Of a stretch of 64,000 bases of DNA, positions 10,026-21,800 are shown in pieces. Source of the stretch: Nitrosomonas sp. (GTDB taxonomy: Bacteria; Pseudomonadota; Gammaproteobacteria; Burkholderiales; Nitrosomonadaceae). The stretch spans positions 1-64,000 of the forward strand of contig NZ_JAIEMO010000032.1 in the NCBI RefSeq assembly GCF_019752095.1, read 5' to 3'. Each line of letters begins with the position of its first letter. The first letter of the stretch is position 1. Position numbers and translations under genes: made by a program. The notes beneath the pieces are model-generated. The model ran no database searches. It had not been told where the DNA came from and saw only the letters and a list, made by a program, of their open reading frames with translations.

Positions 10026-13000
10026 ATGAAATTCACATCACTTACACAGCGTTTTGCTGTCTGGTTTACATTGGTTTCTTTATTGCCCATATTGTTCATT
10101 GGGAACAGCTTACTGCACACCTTTGAAGCCGAGATAAAGAAATCTGCTATTCAGAATGTCTCTGCTATCGCTGACAAAAAAGCCGAGCAAATTGACTATT
10201 ACCTTCAAGAACGTTTGCTTGATGCTTATTTAGCAAGTGGCACAAGTACAACCCATGAAGCAATTGTTAAATTCTCCGCAACTTTTGAACAAAATGGGGT
10301 CGACTCCGATGAATATCACCAGCTGGATAAGATATATCGTGAAAGCTACAAACGCTTTTTGGACAATGCCAAGTATTACGATCTGTTTTTGATTTCAACT
10401 CAAGGAACAATCGTTTATTCTCAAGCACATGAATCTGACTTTGCAACTAATCTGCGGACTGGCCCCTATCGTGACACCGGTTTAGGTAAAGTCGCCCGCC
10501 ATGCGCTAGATAATTTAGAAAGCAGTATTTCAGACTTTGAATATTACGAACCATCCAAAGGCGCTATAGCCGCGTTCGTTGCGACACCTATTATTATTGA
10601 GGGTGAAATTAAAGGGGTGCTAGCGTTACAAATCTATAGTCAACTCGTGTTTTCAGTAATTTCAAATAACGTGGGTCTTAGAAATAGCGGAGAAACAATC
10701 GTTGCACGACTTGAAGATGATCAAACTGCTTTGGTAATGGCTCCAATGAAATATGATCCTGATGCCGCATTAAAACGAAAAATACATCTTGATAATCCAC
10801 CATTGTCCACAGCAATCCAATATGCTCTAGATGGCGATTCTGGTGGCGCATTAACTGTTAATTACCGTGGCAAGGAAGTTGTGGCGGCATGGCGTTATTT
10901 GCCGCGATTGAAGTGGGGTATGGTGGTAAATATTGATGCCGATGAGGCATTCGCTTCTGTTTATCATGTACATTTTGTTGGTGTAGTGATTGTTATTCTA
11001 ACCTTTATCGCCGCTTTATTCGGGGCCTTTTTATTTAATCGCCGTGTTGTCGACCCTTTGAAGCACTTGAACCAAAGTGCTCTGGAAATCTCGACGGGTA
11101 ATTTACATCAGCGTGCCGCGATTGAAGGTTGGGATGAAATGAGGCAACTTGCGCAAACATTTAATCTTATGGTGGAACGGCTAAACGCCAGTAACCTTGA
11201 GCTTGAAAATAGAGTTGCCGCACGCACAGACGATTTGCAACGGGCAAATTCTGCTTTAGCGATTAAAGAAGAAGAAATGCGTTCTATTGTTGAACACATG
11301 GTTGATTGCGTGGTAACCACCGATGAAATAGGCACAATTCTTTCTGTCAATCCAGTAATGGAAAAGCTATTCGGTTATAGCCATGATGAAATGATAGGAC
11401 AAAATGTGTCGATCATCGTGCCTGAGCCGGATCGTAGCCAACATATCAGTTATATGGAAAATTATTGCCGCACTGGGCATGGCCAGGAATATGTCGGCCG
11501 CCCTTATTTGTCTGGATCGCATGGCATCGGGCGTGGACGTGAAGTAGAAGGCATTCGAAAGAATGGCGAACGAATTGAATTATATTTGGCGGTCAGTGAG
11601 TATTTTGTGGGCGAAGAGCGACACTTTACCGGTGTACTGCGGGATATCCGTGAGCATGTGCGCATTATGAATGACTTACGGCAAGCACGGACTGAAGCAG
11701 AGCAAGCCAATAAAGCTAAATCGTCTTTCTTAGCCGCTATGAGCCATGAAATCCGCACACCGATGAATGGTGTAATTGGCATGATTGACGTACTTAGGCA
11801 AACCAGTTTGACTGGCTACCAAATGGAAATGGCTAACTTGATACGCGATTCTGCTTATTCGCTACTTTCCATCATTGAAGATATTCTTGATTTTTCAAAA
11901 ATTGAGGCCGGTAAGCTGGAAATAGAAAAGATTCCAATGTCATTAGCAAGTATTGTAGAAAACGCTTGCGGTATGTTGGCACACGTGGCACTCAGCAAGA
12001 AAGTAGAACTAACCTTGTTTATTGATCCGGAAATCCCAGAAAATATGCTGGGTGATCCCTTGCGACTTCGCCAGGTATTAGTAAATATCATCAATAACGC
12101 AATTAAATTTTCCAGTAAGCAGGAAAAGCAAGGCAAAGTATCGGTGCGAGTATTATTGACTGAATCTAATCCCGATCAAGTGGTGGTAACTTTCCAGGTC
12201 ACCGATAATGGTATCGGCATGAATAAAGAGACTCAGGAGAAACTGTTTAAATCCTTCTCTCAAGGTGATCCTTCTACCACACGGCGATTTGGTGGAACCG
12301 GGCTCGGTTTGGCAATATCGCATCATCTGGCAGAATTGATGGATGCAGAAATCACGGTGCAAAGCGAACCTCAGCATGGCTCCACTTTTATTATACAAAT
12401 GCCTTTTAAGCCTTTAACCAAGATCTCATATGCCGACCACAAGATCGATGATCTCGAAGGCATGAATTGCTTGATATTAGGTGAAAATGATGGATTAAGT
12501 AGTGATCTGGCTATTTATTTAAAAAGTGCAGGCGCCGTGGTCGAGCAAGTATCCAATCTCACAAACGTTGATCAAGTTATCCAAAAGCTTGCACCTGGTT
12601 TATGGCTTGTTGTTATCGATGCCGGAGAGGAAGTGCCTTCCATTGAAACATTACGCGCTGCGTTTAACGCCCGCTCTGAAGTTATAAAGAAAGACGCTGA
12701 TACAGGCTTGTACCAACCGCATCCATATATAGAGCCTCGATTTGTGGTGATTAAACGAGGTCGCCGGCGGCAAGCACGTATCGAAGATATCGACATTATT
12801 ACATTGGATGGCGATGTCATGTACCGTCAATCGTTATTTCGCGCGATGGAGATCGCCGCCGGAAGAATAGATGCAGAAACAGAAGAAGCGCCTCCTCTGA
12901 ACATCATCACATCAGCGCCTAAGCCCATTTCACGTGAAGAAGCCTTAAAGCAGCGCATGCTGATTCTGGTAGCAGAAGATAACGATATTAATCAGAAAGT

Positions 13001-13739
13001 AATTCGCCAGCAACTCAATCTGCTGGGATATGCGGCAGATATTGCCAGCGATGGCAGAGAAGCATTGAAACGTTGGCAAAGTGGTGATTATGATTTGTTA
13101 TTGACTGATTTGCACATGCCGGAAATGGATGGATTCGAGTTGACAAAAGATATTCGAGCAGTAGAGACCGATCAAAAACATATTCCGATTGTTGCCTTGA
13201 CAGCGAATGCGCTAAAAGGTGAAAAGGAACGTTGCCTGCAAGCCGGAATGGATGATTATCTAAGCAAACCGGTTCAGCTTGAAGATCTGCGCTCGATACT
13301 TGAAAAATATCTACCCAATCAGCAATCAATTGAGGCTATCAAATCTGCTTCTCTACCTGATTTATCCAACAGCAAAGCCAAATCCGAGTTAGCCGAAACA
13401 CCGCTCAATATCCATGTTCTCGAAGAACTAGTTGGAGATGATCCGGTAATGATAAAGGAAATGTTGCTGGATTTTCGCAGCAGCGCGGAAAAAATTGCTG
13501 CAGAGCTCCATACGGCTTATCAGACTGGTCAATTAACAACGGTAGGTTCATTGGCGCATAAACTCAAATCGTCGGCACGTTCTGTTGGTGCACTTACATT
13601 AGGTGAATTATGCGCACAAATGGAGCAAGCAGGTAAAAACAGTGATGCAGAAACACTAGCTGTATTCTTTACAGCATTTGATGCGCAGTTAATAAGTATC
13701 AAAACTTATCTAAGTGCTTTATATGCGAAAGATGAATGA
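10026..13739 (+). CDS. BarA-type hybrid sensor histidine kinase (dCache-HAMP-PAS-HK-REC-HPt)
   Basis: Membrane phosphorelay kinase of 1237 aa. Order: TM1 about residues 13-31, a large periplasmic dCache-like sensor region to about 310, TM2 about 316-338, HAMP, a PAS domain (about 415-545, VDCVVTTDEIGTILSVN), HisKA with SHEIRTPMNG (His574), HATPase with NIINNAIKFS, DNGIGM and GTGLGLAIS, a degenerate receiver about 813-950, a true receiver with VAEDND and phospho-acceptor Asp1028 (TDLHMPEMDG), and a C-terminal HPt with LAHKLKSSA (His1178). AGGAG precedes the ATG. No response regulator is adjacent, so the output partner is unknown. The periplasmic ligand cannot be deduced. Confidence 0.92.
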   Translation: MKFTSLTQRFAVWFTLVSLLPILFIGNSLLHTFEAEIKKSAIQNVSAIADKKAEQIDYYLQERLLDAYLASGTSTTHEAIVKFSATFEQNGVDSDEYHQLDKIYRESYKRFLDNAKYYDLFLISTQGTIVYSQAHESDFATNLRTGPYRDTGLGKVARHALDNLESSISDFEYYEPSKGAIAAFVATPIIIEGEIKGVLALQIYSQLVFSVISNNVGLRNSGETIVARLEDDQTALVMAPMKYDPDAALKRKIHLDNPPLSTAIQYALDGDSGGALTVNYRGKEVVAAWRYLPRLKWGMVVNIDADEAFASVYHVHFVGVVIVILTFIAALFGAFLFNRRVVDPLKHLNQSALEISTGNLHQRAAIEGWDEMRQLAQTFNLMVERLNASNLELENRVAARTDDLQRANSALAIKEEEMRSIVEHMVDCVVTTDEIGTILSVNPVMEKLFGYSHDEMIGQNVSIIVPEPDRSQHISYMENYCRTGHGQEYVGRPYLSGSHGIGRGREVEGIRKNGERIELYLAVSEYFVGEERHFTGVLRDIREHVRIMNDLRQARTEAEQANKAKSSFLAAMSHEIRTPMNGVIGMIDVLRQTSLTGYQMEMANLIRDSAYSLLSIIEDILDFSKIEAGKLEIEKIPMSLASIVENACGMLAHVALSKKVELTLFIDPEIPENMLGDPLRLRQVLVNIINNAIKFSSKQEKQGKVSVRVLLTESNPDQVVVTFQVTDNGIGMNKETQEKLFKSFSQGDPSTTRRFGGTGLGLAISHHLAELMDAEITVQSEPQHGSTFIIQMPFKPLTKISYADHKIDDLEGMNCLILGENDGLSSDLAIYLKSAGAVVEQVSNLTNVDQVIQKLAPGLWLVVIDAGEEVPSIETLRAAFNARSEVIKKDADTGLYQPHPYIEPRFVVIKRGRRRQARIEDIDIITLDGDVMYRQSLFRAMEIAAGRIDAETEEAPPLNIITSAPKPISREEALKQRMLILVAEDNDINQKVIRQQLNLLGYAADIASDGREALKRWQSGDYDLLLTDLHMPEMDGFELTKDIRAVETDQKHIPIVALTANALKGEKERCLQAGMDDYLSKPVQLEDLRSILEKYLPNQQSIEAIKSASLPDLSNSKAKSELAETPLNIHVLEELVGDDPVMIKEMLLDFRSSAEKIAAELHTAYQTGQLTTVGSLAHKLKSSARSVGALTLGELCAQMEQAGKNSDAETLAVFFTAFDAQLISIKTYLSALYAKDE

Positions 13740-13924
13740 CGTCAGGCAACACAATTTTTCGTTGTTGAGGCAATACGATTAACATGATTCTGTATCTGCA
13801 TATATCATGTTGCAAATCTGTGTTTGGAATATAGAAGCAAGTAATGAAATATAGTGGAAATAATTAAACACAATGCATGTTTCCCGAGACAAATTAAGAA
13901 TCAGCAATAGACTACTACCAAACT

Positions 13925-15649
13925 ATGACTTATCTGTTCAATAATCCAGAAAATTTTGCAGACGAGCTGATTGAGGGGTATGTTGCGGCACACCGCAATC
14001 TAGTACACCCAGTTGAGGGTGGCGTAATCCGTAAGCATAAGGTTAAACTAGGCCAAGTCGTACTTGTTATTGGTGGCGGTTCTGGACATTACCCTGCCTT
14101 TGGTGGGTTTGTTGGCTCGGGATTGGCACACGGCGCAGCCATGGGAAACGTCTTTGCAGCGCCATCGGCACAACAGATTTGTAATGTGGCGCAGGCTGTG
14201 GATGCGGGTGGCGGTATTTTATTTTGCTACGGCAATTATGCTGGCGATGTACTCAATTTCAATCAAGCGCAGGAACGGCTTTGCGCGATGGGCATTGACG
14301 TCCGGACAGTCGTTGTGACCGATGACATTGCTTCTGCACCTTTGACTGAAAAACATAAACGCCGCGGTATTGCCGGCACTTTACCCGTTTTCAAAGCTGC
14401 CGCTGTTGCCGCAGATTCTGGGAAATCGCTCGATGATGTTTTTCGCATCGCAACTGATGCCAATGATCGCGTGCGAACACTTGGCGTGGCATTTTCTGGT
14501 TGCACTCTGCCTGGTGCCAATAAACCACTGTTCGAAGTTGCAAATGGAAAGATGGAGGTTGGCATGGGAATTCATGGTGAACCTGGCCTCTATCGCATTG
14601 ATGCACCAACTGCTGATGGCTTGGCAGACATATTGGTCAACAAATTACTCGCCGAAATTCCTTCGACCATCGTCAACCCTGATGGCGCACGTATCGGCGT
14701 AATACTGAACGGCCTTGGTGCTGTGAAATATGAAGAATTATTTGTCGTCTATCGCCGGATTGATCGACTGCTACTCGAGCGCGGGTTGATCATCATCGAA
14801 CCCATAGTGGATGAATTATTCACAAGTTTTGACATGGCAGGCATCTCACTCACGTTATTCTGGATGAACGAAGAGCTTGAGCAAACCTGGGTTGCTGCGG
14901 CAGACACGCCTGCATTTCATACTGGCAACATCGCTCGTTCCAATGAAGACACGCCTGCATCCAGTCGAATTAAAGACAAGTACACATTAAAAATGGGTTC
15001 TGTGGACTCACAATCCGCTGCAGTAATAGTTTTTGCGGCGCTTAAGGCCGCTTGCAAAGTGATTAACAAAAAAAGCGAGGAACTTGGGAGGTTGGATGCT
15101 ATTGCTGGAGATGGCGATCACGGCATAGGTATGCAACGTGGAATAACCGCAGCAGTTGTAGCAGCACAAGAAGCGCTTGATGCCAAATACGGTGTTGGGA
15201 CATTACTTACAGTGGCTGGCGATGCCTGGTCGGATCGAGCTGGTGGTACATCTGGGGCCTTATGGGGCGTTATCCTCCGCAATCTAGGCAATGCTCTGGG
15301 TGATGAAGCCGCACCTCAAGCATCAACAATTGCTGTCGGCATTGCTTCAGCACTTCACGATGTAACCAATCTCGGAAAAGCACAGTTGGGCGATAAGACG
15401 CTTGTTGATGTTCTTCTTCCATTCTCAGCGGCACTTGCTACGGCGGCATCACAAGGGCTTTCGATTGCCGGTTCTTGGGCCGTTGCAACCGATATTGCAA
15501 ATGAAGCAGCTCAATCCACCAAGAATCTTCTACCTAAAATTGGTCGCGCTCGTCCTCATGCGGAACAAAGCCTCGGCACACCCGATCCGGGCGCTATTTC
15601 GATGGCTCTGATCATTTGCGCGATTGGAAAAACAATTAGCCGTTTCTGA
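13925..15649 (+). CDS. fused dihydroxyacetone kinase (DhaK-DhaL)
   Basis: ATP-dependent kinase for dihydroxyacetone or a related short ketose, making DHAP. The DhaK half (about residues 1-330) has GGGSGHYPAFGGFVG and the substrate-binding histidine in GMGIHGEPG (His217), which forms a hemiaminal with the substrate carbonyl in the family. The DhaL half (about 355-574) has the Mg-ATP motif AGDGDHGIGM (396 onward) and DRAGGTSGALWG. Length 574 aa matches the one-chain ATP-dependent enzymes, not the PTS-dependent split form. No clear ribosome binding site before the ATG. It stands alone and converges with the glucan synthase gene; an erythrulose kinase activity is an alternative. Confidence 0.9.
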   Translation: MTYLFNNPENFADELIEGYVAAHRNLVHPVEGGVIRKHKVKLGQVVLVIGGGSGHYPAFGGFVGSGLAHGAAMGNVFAAPSAQQICNVAQAVDAGGGILFCYGNYAGDVLNFNQAQERLCAMGIDVRTVVVTDDIASAPLTEKHKRRGIAGTLPVFKAAAVAADSGKSLDDVFRIATDANDRVRTLGVAFSGCTLPGANKPLFEVANGKMEVGMGIHGEPGLYRIDAPTADGLADILVNKLLAEIPSTIVNPDGARIGVILNGLGAVKYEELFVVYRRIDRLLLERGLIIIEPIVDELFTSFDMAGISLTLFWMNEELEQTWVAAADTPAFHTGNIARSNEDTPASSRIKDKYTLKMGSVDSQSAAVIVFAALKAACKVINKKSEELGRLDAIAGDGDHGIGMQRGITAAVVAAQEALDAKYGVGTLLTVAGDAWSDRAGGTSGALWGVILRNLGNALGDEAAPQASTIAVGIASALHDVTNLGKAQLGDKTLVDVLLPFSAALATAASQGLSIAGSWAVATDIANEAAQSTKNLLPKIGRARPHAEQSLGTPDPGAISMALIICAIGKTISRF

Positions 15650-15845
15650 AAGCATACAAGTATCCGATAAAAAACAATAATGCTATTTCCAGGAAAGCGG
15701 TGGCTATAGCAATAGCTGTAGTTGGTATCGAAATTGATAAGACCTCTGCACAACTTCCCCCACTATCCAATAAGCCACTAAAATATCGTCATGTAAAAGA
15801 TGATCGGTGTCAGAAATACAGATAAGCTTAGGATCAATAGAACTG

Positions 15846-18800
15846 TCACAACGAATTTAAGCATACCTCAACGTAGTGATCACGGTGATCGTCTACAAGT
15901 GGAATCATACATTGTGATCGCCCTTTTTCATCGGTAACTAAGTTATTGATCGCGATACCGTCTAACGTTACATGGATCTCATGACCTAGCTTCTCATCGT
16001 TGCATTTGACGGTGATGTGGTAGAAAGTCTCGCGAAAGCGATAGTGGATAATGTACCCGCTCCAATGAGTCGGGATACACGGTGTTATATGCAGTTGGTC
16101 CATTTCCAGCTGTAGACCCAGAATCGTTTCCACGGTTAGTCGGTACATCCAACCCGCTGCCCCGGTGTACCAGGTCCAACCACCTTGGCCAATGTGTGGT
16201 ACTACGCCATATATATCCGCACACATAACGTATGGCTCAACTTTGTAGCGCTCGACTTCCGTTGCTGTTCGACCGTGATTGATAGGATTGAGCATGGTAA
16301 ACAATTCCCAGGTACGCTTCCGATCACCTAGCATGGCAAAAGCCATTGTGGACCATATCGCAGCATGGGTATATTGGCCGCCGTTCTCACGGATGCCTGG
16401 CACGTAACCTTTGATATATCCGGGTTCAAGTTTTGATTTATCGAAGGGTGGATCGAACAGTTGGATCAATTGCGTATCGCGCCGTATCAAGTATTTGTCT
16501 ACCGCAGCCATCGCTTGGCTCGCGCGTGCAGGATCTCCACCACCAGAAATGACTGACCAGCTCTGACTGATCGAATCAATTTTACACTCATCATTACTGG
16601 ACGATCCCAAGGGTGTACCGTCATCGAAATAGGCCCGCCGATACCATTTGCCATCCCAGGCATGGGCTTCGATATGCTCGCACAGCAATGCAGCCTGTTG
16701 CTCACAAATATCGGCAAAAGCTTCGTCTCCCCGGCTCTGCGCCAAGTCGGCAAACATTTTAAGATTCGCATACAAAAACCATGCAAGCCAAACGCTCTCG
16801 CCCTTACCGTCACGACCGACAAGATTCATACCATCGTTCCAATCGCCACACCCCATCAACGGCAAATGATGGTCGCCAAAACGCAAACCATGTTTTATGG
16901 CACGTACGCAATGTTCATAGAGACTTCCTGCTTCTGGGGAGCGCTGCGGCTGGTCGAAATAAGCTTCCTCTTCCGAATATAGTTCGCGCCCTTCCAGAAA
17001 GTGAATCGATTCGTCCAGTACGTCGATATCGCCAGTCGCAAGCACATAGCGGCAGGTAGCATATGGCAGCCACAGATAGTCATCGGAGAAATGAGTGCGC
17101 ACGCCTTGTCCGTTAGGTGGATGCCACCAGTGCTGCACATCACCTTGAAGAAATTGCCGTTCGGCGCAGCGGATTAATTGCTCACGAGCCAACCCCGGTG
17201 TCGCATGAATCAGTGCCATGGTGTCCTGTAATTGATCACGAAAACCGTAAGCACCGCCTGATTGATAATATCCGCTACGGCCCCAGAATCGGCAAGATAG
17301 CGTTTGATAGATAAGCCAACCATTGGTTAATATATTCAAAGCGGGGTCTGGTGTTTCCACATACACCGCGCCCAATGTGTGGTTCCAATACCCCCATACC
17401 GCTTCCAATGCTTGCCGAGCACCTGAATGTCCTCCGTATTTCTGAATAAAGTGCTGCGCTTCATCGGCGCTATGAGCTGCGCCGAATATAAATACAATTT
17501 CGCGATCTTGTCCTTCAGCCAGTTCGATTTGGGTCTGAATCGCTGCACACGGATCAAAACCCGCTCCAGTCTTTCCTGACAAGCGCTTGCGACGCATCGA
17601 CGCTGGGTTGGACAGCGAGCCATTGCGACCAATGAACTCGGTACGATTCCCTGTTACTGAGCGCTCTTGTTCGCTCACTTTTACAAAGACGACTCGTTTG
17701 GCGTATTCGCGGCCATAGGCATTGCGAGCAAACAGTGCTCCACTGTGTGGATCCACCTCAGTCACTATGTGCATCAGATTAGTGTGTCGCCATTCACCGA
17801 GTACCAATTCCCAGTAGCCGGTCAACGACAATCGCCTTGTGTGCTTGGAATGGTTGTGCAGCTTGATCATAACGAATTTCACGGGTGCGTCCATGGCGAC
17901 ATAGGTATGCAGTTCCGAAGAAATACCGGCTTGGTAATGTTCGAACACGCTGTACCCAAACCCATGGCGACACACATATCCGGATTGACCGCCGGTTGGC
18001 AATGGTGTTGGTGACCAGAAAATTCCTGTATCTTCATCACGGATGTAGAACATCTCGCCACTACTATCACTCAATGGATCATTGTGCCAAGTAGTCAATC
18101 GGAATTCGTGCGCATTTTCCACCCAGGTATATGCACTACCACACTCACTGACAACCGTTCCGATGTAAGGACTGGCGATCACATTGACCCACGGTGCAGG
18201 CGTATTTTTGCCTGGTTCTAGAGTAATGACATACTCGCGCCCATCGGGCGTAAATCCTCCCAGGCCGTTGTAGAAAATCCGCTCACGCGTTGCTAATGGA
18301 CTGACTAGTTCAGACACCGGCAGCAACAACCGGGGTTCCAGGAGATCAGAAGCACGTTCAGACAATATGCGACGTTCCAATGGCTCAATCAATGTTTCGG
18401 CCGTATCACTAAACACGATGCGGGCGACCGTTTGAAGCAAGACCCTTTCATCCTCAGAGAGTTCTTCGACACGCCGCACAAAGACACCTCCTGGCTTGTC
18501 GATTATTTGCGCGTCAGCTCCTGCATTTATCAATCCTATAATCTGATCGTGCAAATCTGCCCGGTAGCCTGAAAAATCCTCATTCACAATCACCAGATCA
18601 GCAGCCAAACCCTTCATTCGCCAATAGGCATGGGCTTGTATCGTTTGTTTTATCAGATCGATACGATTAAGATTGCCGATTCGTATCAGTATGATTGGCA
18701 AATCACCCGAAATGGCAAAGCGCCAAAGCCCGGATTGACCCAATTGGTTGCGCACAATGATACTGGGTGCAGCGCGTCGAAAAGCGTTACTGTAAATGAC

Positions 18801-21800
18801 GGAACTGGCAAGACGACCATAGATTTGAGCATCGGCTTCGGTGATGTTGAGATGGCGCAGCACTTCCTGGCTCTGAAACCACGCCATTTCAAAGGCACGT
18901 TCCACAAAGTGTCGATCACAATAATTCTCCAACAATCCCAAAGCCGCTTCGCGCGTGCTCGCGACACCGGAGATGATTTGCACCGTGGCTGATACATCTG
19001 GCAATAATGTGATAGTGCGACGGATTGCCACGATCGGATCGAGCACCGAACCATCCGTGTTCGACAAAGTTGACATATGATTTCCGGCATCCAATACCAC
19101 AGGATTAGCCGGTGTTCGCCCCCGTCCGATGAATTGAGCGCGGTCCGTTTCATAGGATGGTTCATCAATCACTGCACCTGGCGCCGCTAACAGATGAAAC
19201 ATCCATGGTATCTGCTCTTCCGGCGTGCGGCGACGTCGTGTGCAGAGTATCGCCTGCCGGTCGCGAATAATTTCCGTTTGCACGAACAAATTACTGAAAC
19301 TACGATGGGCCAAATCGGAATTCAACGGTGCCAACACCACTTCTGCATAACTGGTTACTTCAATATGACGGATACGGGAAGACTGGTTAGTGAGTGTGAC
19401 ACGGCGAATCTCGACATTGTCTTCGGCTGAAACGCTGATCTCAGTGTGCGTTTCGATCGACTGATCACGGCGACGGTATTCCGCGCGTGCTTGCACGAAA
19501 ATCGCCTCATAGTGATCAGCCTTGCGCAGAGTAGGCTGATATGCGGTGGACCAATAATATCTGGAATCACGGTCACGCAAGTAAATAAAGGTGCCCCAAC
19601 CATCAGAGGTGGCATCCTCTCGCCAACGAGTGACAGCAAGATCACGCCAGCGGCTGTAACCGCCACCGGCATGAGTAGCCATCACGTGGTAATGTCCGTT
19701 GGATAGCAAATGCACCTCCGGTATTAGTGTGTTCGGATCGGTGAATACACGCATGATCTCGCCAGCTTCTGCGACTGCCGGACGCGCAGCGGCACTGACT
19801 TCCGCCGCGTGCGGATGCAATGTTGCTCCTTTTTTCGGTATGCGCTCCTGCAGCAGCAATTTCGTCGCCTGAATTAACGGATCAGACATAAAACGACGCT
19901 GCATAGGTTGGTTAAGCAATATATGCCCAAAGGCCAGCAGGCTCATCCCCTGATGATGCGCCATGAAGGTACGCACAATAACGTTGGTCTTGCCGCGCGG
20001 TACACGTGATGGTGTGTAATCGACTGCTTCATAGAATCCATATGCACCGAGCAAACCGTTGTCGACCAGTGTTTGCAAATTTTGACATGCTTCGTGCGGC
20101 ATCACCGTCAGTGCCAGTGCGCTAGCGTAGGGTGCGATGACCAGATCGTCTCCCAATCCGCGTTTGAAACCGAGTCCTGGCACTCCGAATGCCCGGTATT
20201 GGTAGATTTGGTTTATATCGGTGGCGTTATAACAGGATTCAGAAATACCCCAAGGTACATCGCGTTGTCGACCATATTCGACTTGACGCAACACCGCAGC
20301 TTTGCAAGTTTGCTCCAATAAGGTGTTTTCGTAACTTGGCATGATCAAGCTCGGCATGAGATATTCGAACATCGAACCGCTCCACGAAATCAGACTTACG
20401 TCTCCACCATGGCTGGTCAATAGCCGGCCAAGTGCAAACCAATGCTTTTGTGGAATTTGTTCCTGTGCAATGAGCAGGAAACTTGCCAGACGCGCTTCAG
20501 ATGCCAGCAAATCGTAGCATGACTGATCGCGGCGTCGCTCGCTCACGTCATAACCGATAGCCAGTAAATCACGTGCCGCATCGTAGAGGAAATCAAAATC
20601 CATTATTGCAAATTGGCGACAACGATCCACCAGAGCACCAATTGTTTTAATTCGCTCCTGCGCACGTCTAATTGACACTCTCATTTCCGTACCTGCAGAT
20701 GCTAATTCAGCAAGTGTTGGAATATTTTTTAATTGTTGCGGTTCGGGCACCAAATACCTAAGATCCTCTTGAAATGCGCTTGTTTGCTCAACAAATGCCT
20801 GCGCCCAATAATACAGTTCGCCGTCGATATCGATATCTGTGGGCAGACAAGCAATCATCTCCTTGCCAATACGCTGCATCTCATTCAATAAACTAGCGGT
20901 GATCACCAGCGTTTGTTCAGATTCATCCAAAGTGAGTCTGTGTAGATCGTCTTCAATGACATTGATCTTCTTTGCCATATCCGTAACAAGTAATTTGGGA
21001 ACGTGTTCGGAGAGTACTCGTAAAGTATCCAGCAACCCCTGAAATGTATTGGCTGACAGAATCGGTTGATCTTTTAACTCGGCTAATCCAGCTTGTAAGG
21101 TGAGCAAACTACCGGCAAGGTTTCCACTGTCCACTGAAGAAACATACTGCGGATGAAGCGGCTTCAGTGTTCGCGTGTCGTACCAGTTGTAAAAATGACC
21201 AAGGTAGCGCTCCAGCTTTTCCATCGTGTCCAGTGTGTTTTGAACTCGACGCAAAAACTCACCAGCGGAGATATAACCAAAATCATAGGCGGCCAGATCA
21301 GCCAGCAAAGACATACCGATATTCGTGGGTGATGTGCGAGTAGCAATGGTCTGAGCCGGGTATTCCTGAAAATTGTCGGGTGGCAACCAATTATCCTGTG
21401 AGGTAACAAACTGCGCGAAGAAACGCCATGTTCGTCGAGCCGATTTATGCAGAAACACACGTTGATTCATCGTCAGTTGAGGTAGCGGAGATACCAGTGA
21501 TTTGCTGATCCACCATCCGACAACAGGCGACAAGAACCATGCTAACAATATAGGCGTACAAAACAGCAATCCCGATGATTGTTCACTTCCTAATAGCAGG
21601 ACCAGCAACACTGCAAAAGCAGGCCCGATCCACATTTCCTTCACAAAATCGGCCAGTGTATGACATGCATTACGGCGTTTATAAGATGGTAGATGCCACA
21701 GCATCAGGCTACGTCGCGTAAATAACATGCGAAGACCCGAATACATAATGGCACTTAGGCTAATTAGCGCGTCATAGGGCAATAAAATCAACGTCAGTAA

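Noticed and set aside
15741-15790. GACCTCTGCACAACTTCCCC, resembling the terminal repeat of IS5-group elements
   Set aside because: No transposase, partner repeat or target duplication was found nearby, so a solo IS end cannot be supported.
18686-19168. 160-codon minus-strand frame inside the glucan synthase
   Set aside because: It overlaps the synthase in another frame and shows no independent start signal or protein pattern.
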